Of a stretch of 32,888 nucleotides of DNA, positions 1 through 10,542 are shown piece after piece. The notes below the pieces were generated by a model that searched no databases, was not told the origin of the DNA, and worked only from the letters and a program-made list of their open reading frames with translations. Every line of letters starts with the position of its first letter. Within the stretch, counting starts at the first letter, position 1. Origin of the DNA: Perkinsus olseni. Lineage: Eukaryota; Perkinsozoa; Perkinsida; Perkinsidae. Where the stretch lies: contig JABANP010000555.1 of the NCBI GenBank assembly GCA_013115135.1, positions 1-32,888 of the forward strand, written 5' to 3'. The position numbers and the translations under genes are program-made.

Positions 1-752
1 CCCAGCTTATCAGGATCAACTTTACGCGCTAGACCTCGTCAGTCACATATGTTTCATCCAAGGTTAATAGAATTCCACCGACACTCCCCACGGCACTGAA
101 GTAGCCTGCTCGTGTACGGTACATGTGAGCTCTCGGAGCAGACCGTCAGGGACAACGTCCAAGGAGACAGTCCATGGCGCCAGCGGCCAGATTCACCAAG
201 TGAATGCCAGACCAATCCAAGTACCAACTTGGAACTTGGCGAGCTTGGAAACACAACCACGCCCATGCCTTCATCTTCGTCCCATGGAAGTGTCTGCAAA
301 ACTCTTTGGAAAGAACAAGACACCTAGGATCAGGATTGCAAGTCGTTCAATGCTCCAGCAGACAGGAGTTCAGAACCTCAAGTAGTGCATAAATCAGTCG
401 CTGGCTGGGACTTGACTGGCAATACTGAGAGGCTTGAAAATAGAAAGCCTTGCCAATCCAGAAGGGGGCCAGTCAAGGCACCGATCCGTGCTGGGGAGCT
501 CGAGACTTGAATTTGGTTGGGAGACACTGCGTGTCAGAAGGTACGCCGCGTACCGTACGCGGAAACATTCTCCTGCTCATTTCAATCGATATGATGAGTT
601 CAGCTATTTTAGGGATTGGTGACGAAACGAGGTCTTCGACGGGCTCGCTCAGTCTCATTGATGAAATAGGATACATAGTAGTCCCAGGGAGTATCTCCCT
701 TCTCGACGAGGAGTTCATGTATGCAGTTTTTTTATCTCAGTATCACCTATCT
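1..752. other. 5' flank without a confident gene
   Basis: Several short frames overlap here on both strands, but none shows a recognisable domain, signal peptide or splice pattern. The frame of the next gene is open upstream to about 450, but that upstream peptide has no protein-like character and I treat it as leader sequence. Confidence 0.5.
726..740 (+). promoter_or_regulatory. candidate spliced-leader trans-splice acceptor
   Basis: A run of seven T followed by ATCTCAG ends 12 bases before the ATG at 753. No upstream exon with a matching donor is visible, so this strong pyrimidine-AG site is better explained as the point where a spliced leader is added, a process known in perkinsids and dinoflagellates. 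It supports ATG 753 over ATG 717 or 450. This is inference from position and base composition. Confidence 0.45.
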
Positions 753-2387
753 ATGTGGAAGGCTCTCCTCTCTGGAAGCTTTCTCTTTGTCGGCTCTGTT
801 GCTGCTCACCACTTCGAGTTTCACACGGAGACCACGCTCTACTGCGTCGAAGGCCTCACAGATTCAGAGGGGAATCCGCACCCTTGCAGCAAGTCTATCG
901 CCTCTAACACCGCCGGCATGACCCTTCCCGGTATGGACGACGGCAAGTCTCTCATGTTCAGGTCTCACCTGGTTATCGGTAGCGATGGGTCTGAGACCAG
1001 AGTTGATGCTCATCCTAGCTATCCTTATCAGTACTTCATGACGACCACGACTCCGGAGCTAGTTTCTGTGCATAGTCTCAGGAACGGTGAATCGTTCTTT
1101 ATCGGCAGTGCCCCTCCTCAAGCTCATAAGCTACCTATCGTAGGTGGTGGTTCCTTGTCGCTGGAAGGAGACGGGTGGACCTACCATTCGACTGTGGTGG
1201 TGGATGGTGCGCGGCAGCATACGTGGGTGAAGGAGGGCTTCAAAGGTGTAGATCCAGCAACAGGCTTCAACCACTCACATGTGCACGACGCTAATCTAGC
1301 ACCGGATACCTGGACTCTCACCATGGACGAGCGTGACGAGAAGCCGTTGAAGCTTGTAGCTAGCAACAGTAAGCATGGCCATGCGCACCATCAGGTGGTG
1401 GTCTTCACCCACTTCGAGAAGAGGGAGGGCTCTCTAACCTCGAAAGAGGCTGAGGTGCAACTCTACAACGCGTACCAAGTCCCCAAATACGTGCCGCCCT
1501 TGCCCTCCAGGAGGCTAATGTCTGCGCAGGAGCATCTTCAGATCTTAAAGAACGCGGCTGGGAGTCTACTTTCTGGACATATACCTAACGACCCTGGTAG
1601 ACTTATCCACTCAGTGGGCTGGTTGAGGAACCAGCACTTCAGCACCTCTAAAATTATCAAGTATTTCGCCCACAATGCTGGAAAGGCAGCTGCCGAATAC
1701 TTCGCGAATGGTACTCCTCGTCGACTCGCCGTCGCGTTCGACTTCCAGTTTCCGAGAGGATGCGAGACTTCTGCCGGTGCGAATGGCCTTTGTATTGCTA
1801 TCAAGGTTTCTGCAGCTGATTCAAGACATGCTGAAGGGTATCTTCACGTAGATTTCCCGAATGTTGAGAGGAGGCGCCATGGAGCGATCCTGGACCTATC
1901 TATTAAGATGGAGTACGATCCTTTTGTCATTGACTTGAAAGCACATGGCACTGGCTGTTCGGTGGTCTTCAAATTAGGGTCGGTCGTCTACATCTCCGTA
2001 ACGGTATGTGTCCACGCCGCGGGCGGCTGTAACCGTAATGTTCACACTGGCGTATGCACTGCGTCTGTCGTGGCTTGGGCGCATTTCACGGTTCATCTTC
2101 CTAGTCCGGTCGGTAACATCATTCAGGCCACCCTTACCAGCACGCTCGCTCTTCGTGCTGGCCCTAAGAACTTCGTGGAAGTTAAAGGAGGCATTGGAAC
2201 AAGCGCATCGATCCCCTTCCCTAGTGCAAGTGCGAGTATCAGGTTCAACTACGTGGCCGTCACCTTCGACCAATACTTGGAGAGGTGGAAGTTGACTGCT
2301 GGGTTAACCTTCGATGCTGGTATCAGCTTACTCTTTTGGCGTCCCTCATGGCACAAGTACTATCCCCTCATCTCCCACACTTACTAG
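753..2387 (+). CDS. secreted protein of unknown function, single exon
   Basis: This gene encodes about 544 residues with no intron, in contrast to its intron-rich neighbours. The start at 753 gives a clear signal peptide (MWKALLSGSFLFVGSVAA, then HHFEF). The mature part is rich in His and contains Cys at wide spacing (near CVEGL, HPCSK, GCETS, GTGCS, VCVHAAGGC). Residues about 400-530 alternate polar and hydrophobic positions, as in beta-rich folds, and the C terminus is aromatic (FWRPSWHKYY). I do not recognise the family. ATG 717 in the same frame is a weaker start because it would lie upstream of the acceptor-like site at 726-740. The stop is TAG at 2385. Secretion is inferred from the leader; no catalytic motif is evident. 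Confidence 0.8.
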   Translation: MWKALLSGSFLFVGSVAAHHFEFHTETTLYCVEGLTDSEGNPHPCSKSIASNTAGMTLPGMDDGKSLMFRSHLVIGSDGSETRVDAHPSYPYQYFMTTTTPELVSVHSLRNGESFFIGSAPPQAHKLPIVGGGSLSLEGDGWTYHSTVVVDGARQHTWVKEGFKGVDPATGFNHSHVHDANLAPDTWTLTMDERDEKPLKLVASNSKHGHAHHQVVVFTHFEKREGSLTSKEAEVQLYNAYQVPKYVPPLPSRRLMSAQEHLQILKNAAGSLLSGHIPNDPGRLIHSVGWLRNQHFSTSKIIKYFAHNAGKAAAEYFANGTPRRLAVAFDFQFPRGCETSAGANGLCIAIKVSAADSRHAEGYLHVDFPNVERRRHGAILDLSIKMEYDPFVIDLKAHGTGCSVVFKLGSVVYISVTVCVHAAGGCNRNVHTGVCTASVVAWAHFTVHLPSPVGNIIQATLTSTLALRAGPKNFVEVKGGIGTSASIPFPSASASIRFNYVAVTFDQYLERWKLTAGLTFDAGISLLFWRPSWHKYYPLISHTY

Positions 2388-3124
2388 CTTCGATTATATC
2401 CACTTTTTTTCTTTGCTGGTATCATTAGTGTGCTGGCACTTCTCATATCATGACGCCTCCGGTATCAGTGCCCGACCTCGACACAAATCGTTTTGAGGAA
2501 TCTTTTTGGTCTAACAACCAAACTGCTTAAAAGGCGAACTTCTATCATCACTACCAAGTGACTGAACACATCGGCACCACCACCTCATTATCATAGATGA
2601 GCTCGTTTTGTATCGTTTCTCACATCTTTTGAGCTCTGCTGATAAGGCGGTCATAGACTACGACCCGCAGTGTCTAGTCTCGTAGAAGGACCTTCTAAGA
2701 AGGTGATGCCTAACAGTGAGTAGCTTGCTTCTGTTCTTAACAATGTAAGCTCTGCTACAAGTTATGCCACTCGCTATTACCTTTTTGTCTATCTTTCGAC
2801 GCTAAATGCGACGATCGCGTGCAACAACGAGCACGTGTGTTTTGCTCGGGCCGAGCCATGGCCATTCTTCTATTCATATACAGTATCCAACTTCTGAGTC
2901 GTAGTAGGTAGCCATAGTATTTCGTATACTCGAGCTCCGATAAGGCCTTAGTAGTCAATTCTCGATCGTCTTAATGGCACTTTCCTGAGAGTCGCGTTGA
3001 TGAGTTGCGGGCAAACTTTCATATACTTCTAGTCCGCGTTGGAGCCGAAGCCTCGTCTCACCGTCCGAACGAGGTCTCCTTGATGTGAAGTGCGAGTAGG
3101 GCATCACGCTCATGCATACGATGT
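2388..3124. other. intergenic, nothing recognised
   Basis: This stretch begins with the 3' flank of the secreted protein gene. Only short overlapping frames occur and I could link none of them by phase-consistent splice sites. Confidence 0.4.
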
Positions 3125-3722
3125 GTGCCCGCATGTGGCGCACTTGGCTGCCATACTTCAGATTATATTTTCTCCGTAGGATTTCTACTTTCGACAGTAG
3201 CGGGCTACACTGCAAGTTGCGTACAACTCTGCATAACCGAACCCCAACCTTACAATGTGAGGCTCCCAATAGCGAGTCAGTTCACGACTCTCATACTCGG
3301 CGCACAGTTGCAGAGTCCGGTGATTCCGTTTTGCTCCGAACCGCTAAGTGAAGGGCAAACCAAGATCTTGGAACCAGAACCTGCAAACCCGGATGCCAAC
3401 AGACGTTGTACCTATGCGGTGGTACAAAAAGGTTCCGTGGCCTCGCTCAGCTCCACCGTAGTGAACGACTCTATTCATCACGCTCTCATGTGGATTCCAG
3501 TAATCACGATATCTCCAAGCCCTTCATTCGTGGCCCAAATTGAGGGACCATTTTGTAGGCAGCCCGCTGATGCTCTTTGCAGGTAACGCCATGGAAACTG
3601 GGTCGAATAGACTTTGGGGAAGGCGATGCCGCACTACGGAAGTTACTGCCGAAGCGGATTTAGATGAATCCATCAAAATAACGATACACTGCAACCATCC
3701 GAGCCAGGAGACCTTCCATTGA
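3125..3722 (+). CDS. hypothetical protein, two-exon model, weak
   Basis: A 153-codon frame opens at 3125 and runs into a good donor (TGCAG|GTAACG) at about 3586, just before its stop. Joining to an AG near 3612 restores phase and adds a tail ending in IHCNHPSQETFH with a stop at 3722. The implied intron is only 28 nt, shorter than any other here, so the junction is doubtful. The protein would be Cys-containing and Pro/Ser-rich with a hydrophobic stretch near its start (DYIFSVGFLLSTVAGYTA). No family is recognised. An antisense frame at 3524-3832 is also fairly protein-like, so the strand is not certain. Confidence 0.3.
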
Positions 3723-5748
3723 GAACTCATTGATGGGAAGCGCAAGACAGCAACCATCCGCAATGACAAGCACGTAATCAGACGCTTGAATCTCATTACA
3801 CGATGGAGTCGCTCATTTCCACTTCGACTCAATTGGAATCATGCAGCGACATTACAGTGACGATAGGATACTCAGTGTACGGTAAAATTCACGACAGACG
3901 ACTTATCGCGGCTTGGGCTTCTCGCCTGCGGATGCTTCACGGTACCCGTTGATAGACCAGCCCCATCGGCGATGGCATGAGTACAGCTCCCATGAAGGGC
4001 CACAAACCCCCTGCTGAGGTTCGAGAAGGGAGAGGGGTTGCCACTGATGGAGGTGGTCCCAAAGACGCACATGAACTGAGGGGACTTGATCTCGGCGGGG
4101 CTCCAGAAGACAGCACTGGCGCTGTCGTCGGGCTGCTCATCCCGGAGTAACTGAAACGCATTCAAGGCAAGGCTCGCATGGTCGAGGTCACGGACACGCT
4201 GCAAGAACCGGAGTATCGTCTATGATTGCAAGAGCGACCTTGGATGCTCAGCAGCTAATTTCATCACGCGCTTTCACAACAGAGATGGTGCGCTCTACCG
4301 CAAGCTACACTCACGTCGACAACCACCCGAAGCCTACAGAGGGGACATCAGCGGGATGCCGCCCTTCTTGAGTGGCCCGGGACCATCAGCGGTCAGCAAA
4401 GGTGCCGAAAGGACGGGCCCATTGGGATAGCCTGATACGATAAGATGCTTTCCTGGCCAGCGACTCCCCCCATCCTACTGCCAATGTAGCTGTCATTGGC
4501 CGGGGGTTCGATCCAGGTATCCACCACTTGAGGTCCACCACGCTGTTCTGTGGGATGGGGATAATCGGCCCTCATTGCGGTGCGCAGCCCTATACGAGTA
4601 GGCCCCATCCTCCGACCAGTCCCGGCGATTGCTCCTACCTCCCGCAGGCGGTGGCTCCAGATACGTTCGATTAGCAGCTGGGGTAAAAGCTGCTTCAGGA
4701 GGGTGAACCTGATGACCTTACTCGGAGAAAACCATTTCCCCCAATAGAGTACTACCGAAGTATCAGCTACGAGACTGCTGTGTCTCCTCTCTTGTCTGTC
4801 CACTCGCTGTCGCCTTCCTGTAGATGCTCCCGCGGAATGCGCCCTAGGTGGATGGCTCCCTCTTCCACCATGCAGGGCCTGTCGACCCACAGCTTCCGAA
4901 AGATGGCGAGTAAGAATCTCGCTCACACAGCGGAAGTTACCTCACCTTCGCCATTAGCCTGTCATTGCCGTTACGACTCTCTTCTCTCAACCTGGCTCCT
5001 ACAGCGGTCTCCCTCCTAACCGAGGCCTGCTTCTCGGACCGCCCAGCCGAGACCAGCCCGCCAGGAGTGTTGGGGCTCCGTCGACTACTAGTCATCGTAG
5101 ACGCGTCAAGCCTGAGGCTGCCCTGACGACCTCTACCGCTCCACACCCTCGACTCGTCGAAGGGTCCACCACCACCACCTGCTAGGAATCATACTTGGGA
5201 GTAACTGGGAGCCGTCCATCTCACCGGCAGTAAGCACTGAGGAATCCCTTCTACTATCGAGAGAACCCCCACGGGAGGACCGCGCGGATTTGATGAACTC
5301 CTGGCGGCCCACACCGGACGCTCTAGTAGAGTTGACGGCTGCGGGGACGTGCTTGATGAACTGAAATCGAAATCACCGGCTTTTCCGTATCTTCCACGGA
5401 TCGACCTCGGATACCTCTGTCCATGTAACCTCCCTTCCCTCGCCGTAGACACGCCTCTAGATAGCTACGCAGGGCCAGCACCTCTCGACGGTTCAATCCA
5501 CGCGCCCACTCCGCTGAGCAATGAGTCTGAGGATCAGCCGCCGCGTTCAACCACGACTCACCTTTCCTGTCCATCTGGCTTCTTATTGTCATCGGCGCAC
5601 ACGATCCTCTCCTCATCATCATGCGGTGAAGGTCGACAAAGACAGGGCTAACTTCATCGCCTCCACCATTCCTACTCCTCGCCAAAGTGGCCTTCCCCGG
5701 ATCATTCACCCTACCCACATCATCAGCCTGGGCCGCGCAGTCAAGCCG
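3723..5748. other. unresolved coding-like region
   Basis: Long frames overlap on both strands (minus 3872-4204, 4393-4926 and 5323-5718; plus 5349-5651 and 5521-5838). Several have protein-like composition, often Pro, Ser and Arg rich, and adjacent frames overlap as if separated by short introns. I could not build one consistent chain. It may be a minus-strand gene with low-complexity protein or a decayed element. I saw no reverse transcriptase, integrase or transposase motif. Confidence 0.3.
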
Positions 5749-6540
5749 CTACCGTTCAGCTTCCGCCGTTTTTCTGAGCATGGTCATGACCTCGGCGCAG
5801 AAGACCGCATCTTGACCCCCTTGGACGTGACGAAGTAGAAACTCCTGCAGGCGGCCGCTTGCTAGTTGAACGACAGAAACGATGGTACTCTGAATAAATC
5901 GACGTCTGCGAAGCCAATGCAGCATTCGGCGATGATGGGCATTTCTCCGGCGACGCCATCCAGCACCTTCCAAGGGAAGCGTTCCGCCGCCGGGAGCCCT
6001 CGCGATGGTCGCCAACTCACCCGAACTGTGAGGTAGGTCGGTGTTACGGTCGAAGTGGCATCGATCGTTGCGTTGAGGAAGTGGTGCAACATCTGAGAGT
6101 ACGATTGCGCGACGATTGGCTGACGATTGGCTGCGGACCTTCTCGGTGAGATGCTCTAAAGAGCCGTCCAAAGGAAGGTGCATGATCCACTCGGCGCCAC
6201 GCGAACTGCCATCACCTATCAAATCAGTAGCAGCTCGATACTTCAAGGGAATACTACCAGAGGGATCGAAGCCACCTATGGAGGCATTGCCGTAGGTAGT
6301 GTTCTCGGGCTCGGCGTTATAGATAGCCTAGAGGAGCTCACTTCGGGTCAACAGCGGCTGAGGTCTGCTGCTGCTGCTGCTCACCTCCCTTGCTCGGCGA
6401 GCACTATCACTGGAGGGCTTCATCGAAGGATGAGGTATCGTCATGGACATGAAGGTCATCAGCTCCTGTGCAGATGGAAGAGAATAGGACTGGGTGACTT
6501 CGCCGCCAAGATTGTCAATCACTCCAAGGCTCGCTGATAC
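5749..6540 (-). CDS. unknown protein, four exons, N terminus open
   Basis: Four minus-strand exons join with matching phase: 6385-6540, 6139-6327, 5889-6092 and 5749-5844 (stop). The introns are 57, 46 and 44 nt with GTGAGC...CTAG, GTCCGC...TCAG and GTACCA...GCAG ends. The product is about 198 residues plus whatever lies upstream of 6540, where the frame is closed by TGA; an upstream exon or a start I cannot place is needed. Notable segments are AIYNAEPENTTYGNASIGGF, GAEWIMHLPLDGSLEHLTEK and ECCIGFADVDLFR, then a basic C terminus MLRKTAEAER. The middle reads like a compact globular domain, but I do not recognise it. The gene shares strand and splicing style with the Mei2-like gene upstream, about 380 bases away. 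Confidence 0.6.
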
Positions 6541-6921
6541 TCAAGTGACCGAGGTCGTGGCGGCCGATCGATGAATAGCCGCTGAGCTGCATTGCGCGAA
6601 TGAGAATCCTCCAGACTCAATTGACTGACTGAACACTAGAGGGAAGAGTAGTACGAGATGGATGAAGAAGCAGGAATCCTGCCGCTGGTGGTGATTGTGG
6701 TGGTGGTGATACTGTCATCTGTATCAGACGCGGCTGAAGCCAGTCAAGAAGACTCCAATAGTCGTGAAGTGTGGTGATGCTCTACGTGAAGGGATCGTCA
6801 TAATAGCCGATAATGGCGGGAAAACCTTCGAGTAGGAAGAATAGGTAGTAGTCCAGGAGTCGCCGATCTTTAACGATCAATGGTAGATAGACTGACCACG
6901 ATGATCATCAAAGTGCTAGAA
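6541..6921. other. intergenic between two minus-strand genes
   Basis: This stretch holds the 3' flank of the Mei2-like gene and the presumed promoter or missing 5' exon of the next gene. A GTGGTG-type repeat lies near 6690-6710. No ORF is supported. Confidence 0.4.
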
Positions 6922-8235
6922 TCACCATGACCAAGGCGAAATCAGGCCGGTCACAATAGGGCTCTTTGCCGTATTAAGATCATAAGGATGATGATGACTA
7001 GCACCACGAGGCAAGACATCAATGTTGATATGTGTATCAGGACTTCCACCCGGTATCTCTAAAGGTGTGTCAATAAACTTTTTTCTATATATCACATCAT
7101 CGACGCTTAGAGAGTGACCACGGCGGCGAGGTACCATGTCCTCGACGTCCGCGAAAATGTCGTCTATTGTACTTCCACCCGATGCGGGTGATCCTCGACA
7201 AAAATCCGGGTCACAATCTAGACTCGCAATATCAAAGATACTCGTCCATGCTGACTTTTGAGGTAGAGAGCGGTGATGACTTCCAACACCGGTCGCCGAA
7301 AGAGTAGTAGTAGCAGCAGCAGAAGTCACTGACTCGGGAGAGTCCTGTGCCCCGATACGAGTGTCGATAACTGAGCTCTTGAGAACCTCCTGTGTGCTTG
7401 GTTGTGTTGGTCGGCGAAGCAACAGAATTGATGCCGCTACGCGGACACTAACCACCCGACCATCTTCAAGGAAGACCAAAGGGCGGTCTGCATCCCAATT
7501 GCCAACATGAGCCTTCTTAAAGTGAGAGATGTTAGCCTCCAGGCCTTGGATGTGTCCAAAACACGTCTGACGATGATAAGCATTACAGGGACGGCTCGAG
7601 AGCTGTCGCCGTTGTTACTTACTTTGCCGATCTTTTTCGAGTTGAATTTGCGAAAATGATACTTCTCGAAGGCATCTTGGAAGAGGGTGCAGTCAGTAGC
7701 GGTTCGGAAATTGATAAAACCATAGCCGACATTGCACTTGTTCTGAACGTCCGTAGGCATATAAAAGAAGTCGTACCTGGCAGGAACTGCTCACCCAGCA
7801 GCAACAGCAGTAGCGAACTCACGTTCCCTTGAAGCCCAGGTCGCCGTCGATCTCGGCTAGCACTTCACCTTGCGTGTAGCGATTCGGTATGTTACGCAGC
7901 ATCAGGGTCGTTGGATATGCTACAGAGTCGGAGTTGGCCAAGGCCTGGTGGGTGAGATCGATCTGATCTCAAAGCATTGACGGAGGACTGATGACGATGG
8001 GCTTACCCTCCGAGGGACTTGCTTGTGTGCGAACCCTGTCCCACCGGCAGAGGACGAAACACAACGGGGACGTCGAAAGGTCTTGGCGGTAGTAGGAAAG
8101 CTTTGCTGCCCACTAGAAGCGATGGTGTGGGCTCTCATACGGGAACCTGAGGGCAGACGAACAATAAGCTCCCCGAGGACACAGCTGGTGCTCACCCTTC
8201 ATGAAATGAGATGGTGGTAGTGGTGGATTTTCCAT
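6922..8235 (-). CDS. Mei2-like RNA-binding protein (RRM_2 domain)
   Basis: The gene has five exons: 8196-8235, 8007-8146, 7823-7962, 7623-7776 and 6922-7566, with introns of 49, 44, 46 and 56 nt. All junctions are GT-AG and keep phase, giving 372 residues. After about 60 residues of low-complexity leader comes the C-terminal RRM typical of Mei2 proteins: YPTTLMLRNIPNRYTQ (RNP2-like), then DLGFKGTYDFFYMPTD, CNVGYGFINF (RNP1-like), and FNSKKIGK followed by HIQGLEANISHF. The tail from about residue 220 is Ser/Thr/Pro-rich and probably disordered. Mei2-family proteins of fungi and plants bind RNA and act in meiosis or differentiation; the role here is inferred only from the domain. Unlike plant and fungal Mei2 proteins it is short and has a single RRM. 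ATG 8235 lies 10 bases after an AG that could accept a spliced leader. Confidence 0.9.
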
Positions 8236-8574
8236 GGCGATAATACTAGTTAGGATGATATACGGTCCAGCAAGAGGCAGAACGACAAGACTTCTGACTG
8301 TGACAGATAAAATGACTGATTCGGTAAGATCCTGAGGAAGAGTCGTGTGAACGAAAAGCGCTATAGGGGGGACAACACTAAATCAACGAGCCCCCGCGTC
8401 ACGCAGCACGCGACAACACTCGAGCCTCTTTGTTAAAAGCGCACGCCACGGAAGTGGCGTTTACCTTAGCGGAGCGAAGCAGAATTTTCATCGCTGTGCG
8501 CAAGATCCGAGGAAACGGTTCTCGAGTTCACGTTAAACCTGTTCGCGTCTAAGTTACATTGGCGTTCATTAAAC
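8236..8574. other. divergent promoter region
   Basis: These 339 bases separate the divergent starts of the Mei2-like gene (-) and CFAP20 (+). I see no recognised promoter element and no supported ORF, so regulation of both genes must sit here or depend on polycistronic trans-splicing. Confidence 0.5.
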
Positions 8575-9431
8575 ATGTTCAAAAACACCTTCCAGTCTGG
8601 ATTTCTCTCGGTGCTGTACTCGGTGGGCAGCAAGCCCCTGCAGATCTGGGCTGACCAAGTCAGGAACGGCCACATCAAACGCCTCACCGATTCGGACATT
8701 CAATCGAGCGTGAGTGGTCTTCACATGCTGCTTGGAAGCTTCGAGATCTCTCTCTGCAGGTATTGGAGATTATGGGCACCAACGTTGCCACTACTTTCAT
8801 CAAGTGCCCTGCTGACCCGCGGAAGACTCTCGGCATCAAGTTGCCATTTTTGGTGATGATAATTAAGAACGTGAGTTGGCCTCTCGGGTCCCTTGACGGT
8901 TCATCTTGATCTTGTTCTTGTCAGTTGAAAAAGTACTTCACCTTCGAAGTTGCCGTTCTTGACGACAAGGGCATCCGTCGGAGATTCCGGGCGTCCAATT
9001 ATCAGAGGACGACCCGAGTGAAGCCCTTCATCTGCACGATGCCGATGAGACTTGATGAGGGCTGGAATCAGATTCAAGTCAGCCGCCATTCCACGCGAGT
9101 ATCATCGCTCGATACCATCTCTTCAGTTCAACCTCTCTGATTTCACCAGGAGGGCCTATGGCACCAACTACATCGAGACTTTGGCGATTCAACTTCACGC
9201 CAATTGCCGCATCAGAAGGGTTTACTTTTCGGACCGTCTCTACAGGTATCTTCCTCGTCCGTAGCGTTGCTGCTCTCCATGCCTTGTGTCTTCAGCGAGG
9301 AGGAGTTGCCTCCGGAGTTCAAGCTCTTCCTTCCCGTCCAGAAGGCCATCCCCAACGCCGCTGCTGCTGCGTCGCCTGTGGCGGCCCCTCCCCCGGCTCC
9401 CCCGGCCGCCAATGCTGTTGCCGCACAGTAG
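8575..9431 (+). CDS. CFAP20: cilia- and flagella-associated protein 20
   Basis: The gene has five exons: 8575-8709, 8760-8870, 8925-9077, 9127-9245 and 9296-9431. Introns are 50, 54, 49 and 50 nt, all GT-AG. The 217-residue product follows CFAP20 (DUF667) almost end to end: [97 protein letters not shown] and [13 protein letters not shown], then [19 protein letters not shown]20 is a conserved inner-junction protein of axonemal doublet microtubules. This makes the organism ciliated at some stage. It differs from usual CFAP20 (about 190 residues) by an Ala/Pro tail of about 28 residues after the conserved end. Start, introns and stop are all well supported by conservation. Confidence 0.97.
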
Positions 9432-9802
9432 ACCATATCGTTAGGTTAGAGTAATTAGGTTGTATTATCCACGGAACGTCGTGCTGATCGTGGATTAGAG
9501 ATCAAGGTGATGGCCTAATGTGTGGTTCTTAAAGTTGTTGAGTTGGTAAGTCGTAATGGTCGTTGGCTGCACTTGAGAGGGCCCCATCGGGCTTCTGTGC
9601 ATGCTCTTTTCCTAGGGCGTAGGACAATCCTCGATGGTGTTGCTGTTGACCGATCGACTATTACTTCATCAATCACCGTAGTCCATCATTCAATATCGGA
9701 AATCCGAGTGGAAAGTATGTGCCACTGAGAAGATTATTGGCTTGGGGAAGTGAACGCCCACAGGCCAGTGTCAGTCGCTCTTCATTTGATTATCTTGTTA
9801 TC
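9432..9802 (+). other. CFAP20 3' flank, no gene
   Basis: No conserved frame is visible. The ORF that begins at 9719 continues into the next entry; its first 28 codons are less protein-like than the part from 9803. Confidence 0.4.
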
Positions 9803-10051
9803 ATGATTGACACCGATGTGACAGTGAGCTTCGATTCAGCCAATCGGTTAAGGGTCCTCCCCGAGGACGCCTACATTCACAGTACGGACCTCCGCGATAC
9901 ATCTGTCGAATTCTCCACGAGTGAGGGCAGCCCTCGTCCGGCGGCGTTGTCAGTATATTACCTTTCAGAATCCTCTCGGTTCAACGAGGTTGTCGGTGCG
10001 GTTGTCAACCACCTAGCCGCCCAGGCTGAGCAGATTGACGAGGCTCGGTAG
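9803..10051 (+). CDS. small hypothetical protein
   Basis: An acidic 82-residue frame starts MIDTDVTVSFDSANRLRVLP and ends VNHLAAQAEQIDEAR; an in-frame ATG at 9719 would add 28 residues. Composition is that of a real protein, with an amphipathic C-terminal helix. It could be an exon of a longer gene, because the next 300 bases contain a coiled-coil-like frame (see 10052-10542), but I found no phase-consistent junction. No family is recognised. Confidence 0.4.
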   Translation: MIDTDVTVSFDSANRLRVLPEDAYIHSTDLRDTSVEFSTSEGSPRPAALSVYYLSESSRFNEVVGAVVNHLAAQAEQIDEAR

Positions 10052-10542
10052 CCTTACGGTGCTTCTTTGGAGGCGAGGTGTTCGTGTTGATCAGGTTGAG
10101 GGTCATCGGGGCTAGGACTATGACGGCTATGGAGCGGGACGAAGGCCGAGAGAGAAAGTGCGATGCCTGCGGGAGTCGGTGTTTGCTGTGATGGTCTTCA
10201 GAGTCGCCCACTTGCAGACAGTTCTTGCGGAGAAGAGGAGGGAGCTGGCTCGTGTGGAGGAGCATCGGTGAGGGGAGGCAGTCGTGAAGGCAGCGCAACG
10301 ATTGGTGCTGATCAGGCGAAGTACGGAGGCACTTGAGATGGAGAGGAAGGCTACACTAGAGCGGTTGATGAACAATGAATGAGACACCATGAACGACCGT
10401 CACGCTTCATTGAAGGATAGGCTTTGTGTTCAACGAGCCAGTTCTGAAACTCAGAATCGATCCTGGACCGCTACTCGTATAAAATTGAGGATCGATTCTG
10501 GGGGGCACGTCCAGCGAGCACGGTTCGACCTAAGATACTCCG
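10052..10542 (+). other. interval with a broken coiled-coil-like frame
   Basis: Around 10186-10269 a frame reads VAHLQTVLAEKRRELARVEE and, after one in-frame TGA at about 10269, continues with helix-forming residues to 10380 (ALEMERKATLERLMNNE). This may be a decayed exon or a terminal exon of the preceding small gene. The last 100 bases form the 5' flank of the kinase and hold the inverted repeat at 10452-10500. Confidence 0.3.
10452..10500. repeat. 13-bp perfect inverted repeat upstream of kinase gene
   Basis: CAGAATCGATCCT at 10452-10464 is the exact reverse complement of AGGATCGATTCTG at 10488-10500, with a 23-base AT-richer spacer. It ends 42 bases before the kinase ATG. It could be an operator-like site, a hairpin in the 5' leader, or a remnant of a terminal repeat. 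Confidence 0.7.

Noticed and set aside
450..752. Upstream extension of the secreted protein ORF from ATG 450
   Set aside because: It would bury the signal peptide about 100 residues inside the protein; the start at 753 with the acceptor-like site fits better.
4498..4520. GGGTTCGATCC, resembling a tRNA B box on the plus strand
   Set aside because: The flanking bases cannot form a T stem and no acceptor or anticodon arm is present.
5521..5838. Possible retroelement gag-like ORFs on the plus strand
   Set aside because: No zinc knuckle, protease, reverse transcriptase or integrase motif; the 3' part overlaps a better supported minus-strand exon.
6361..6381. CTG triplet run as a possible microsatellite feature
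   Set aside because: Only about five units, inside a 57-nt intron; too short to matter.
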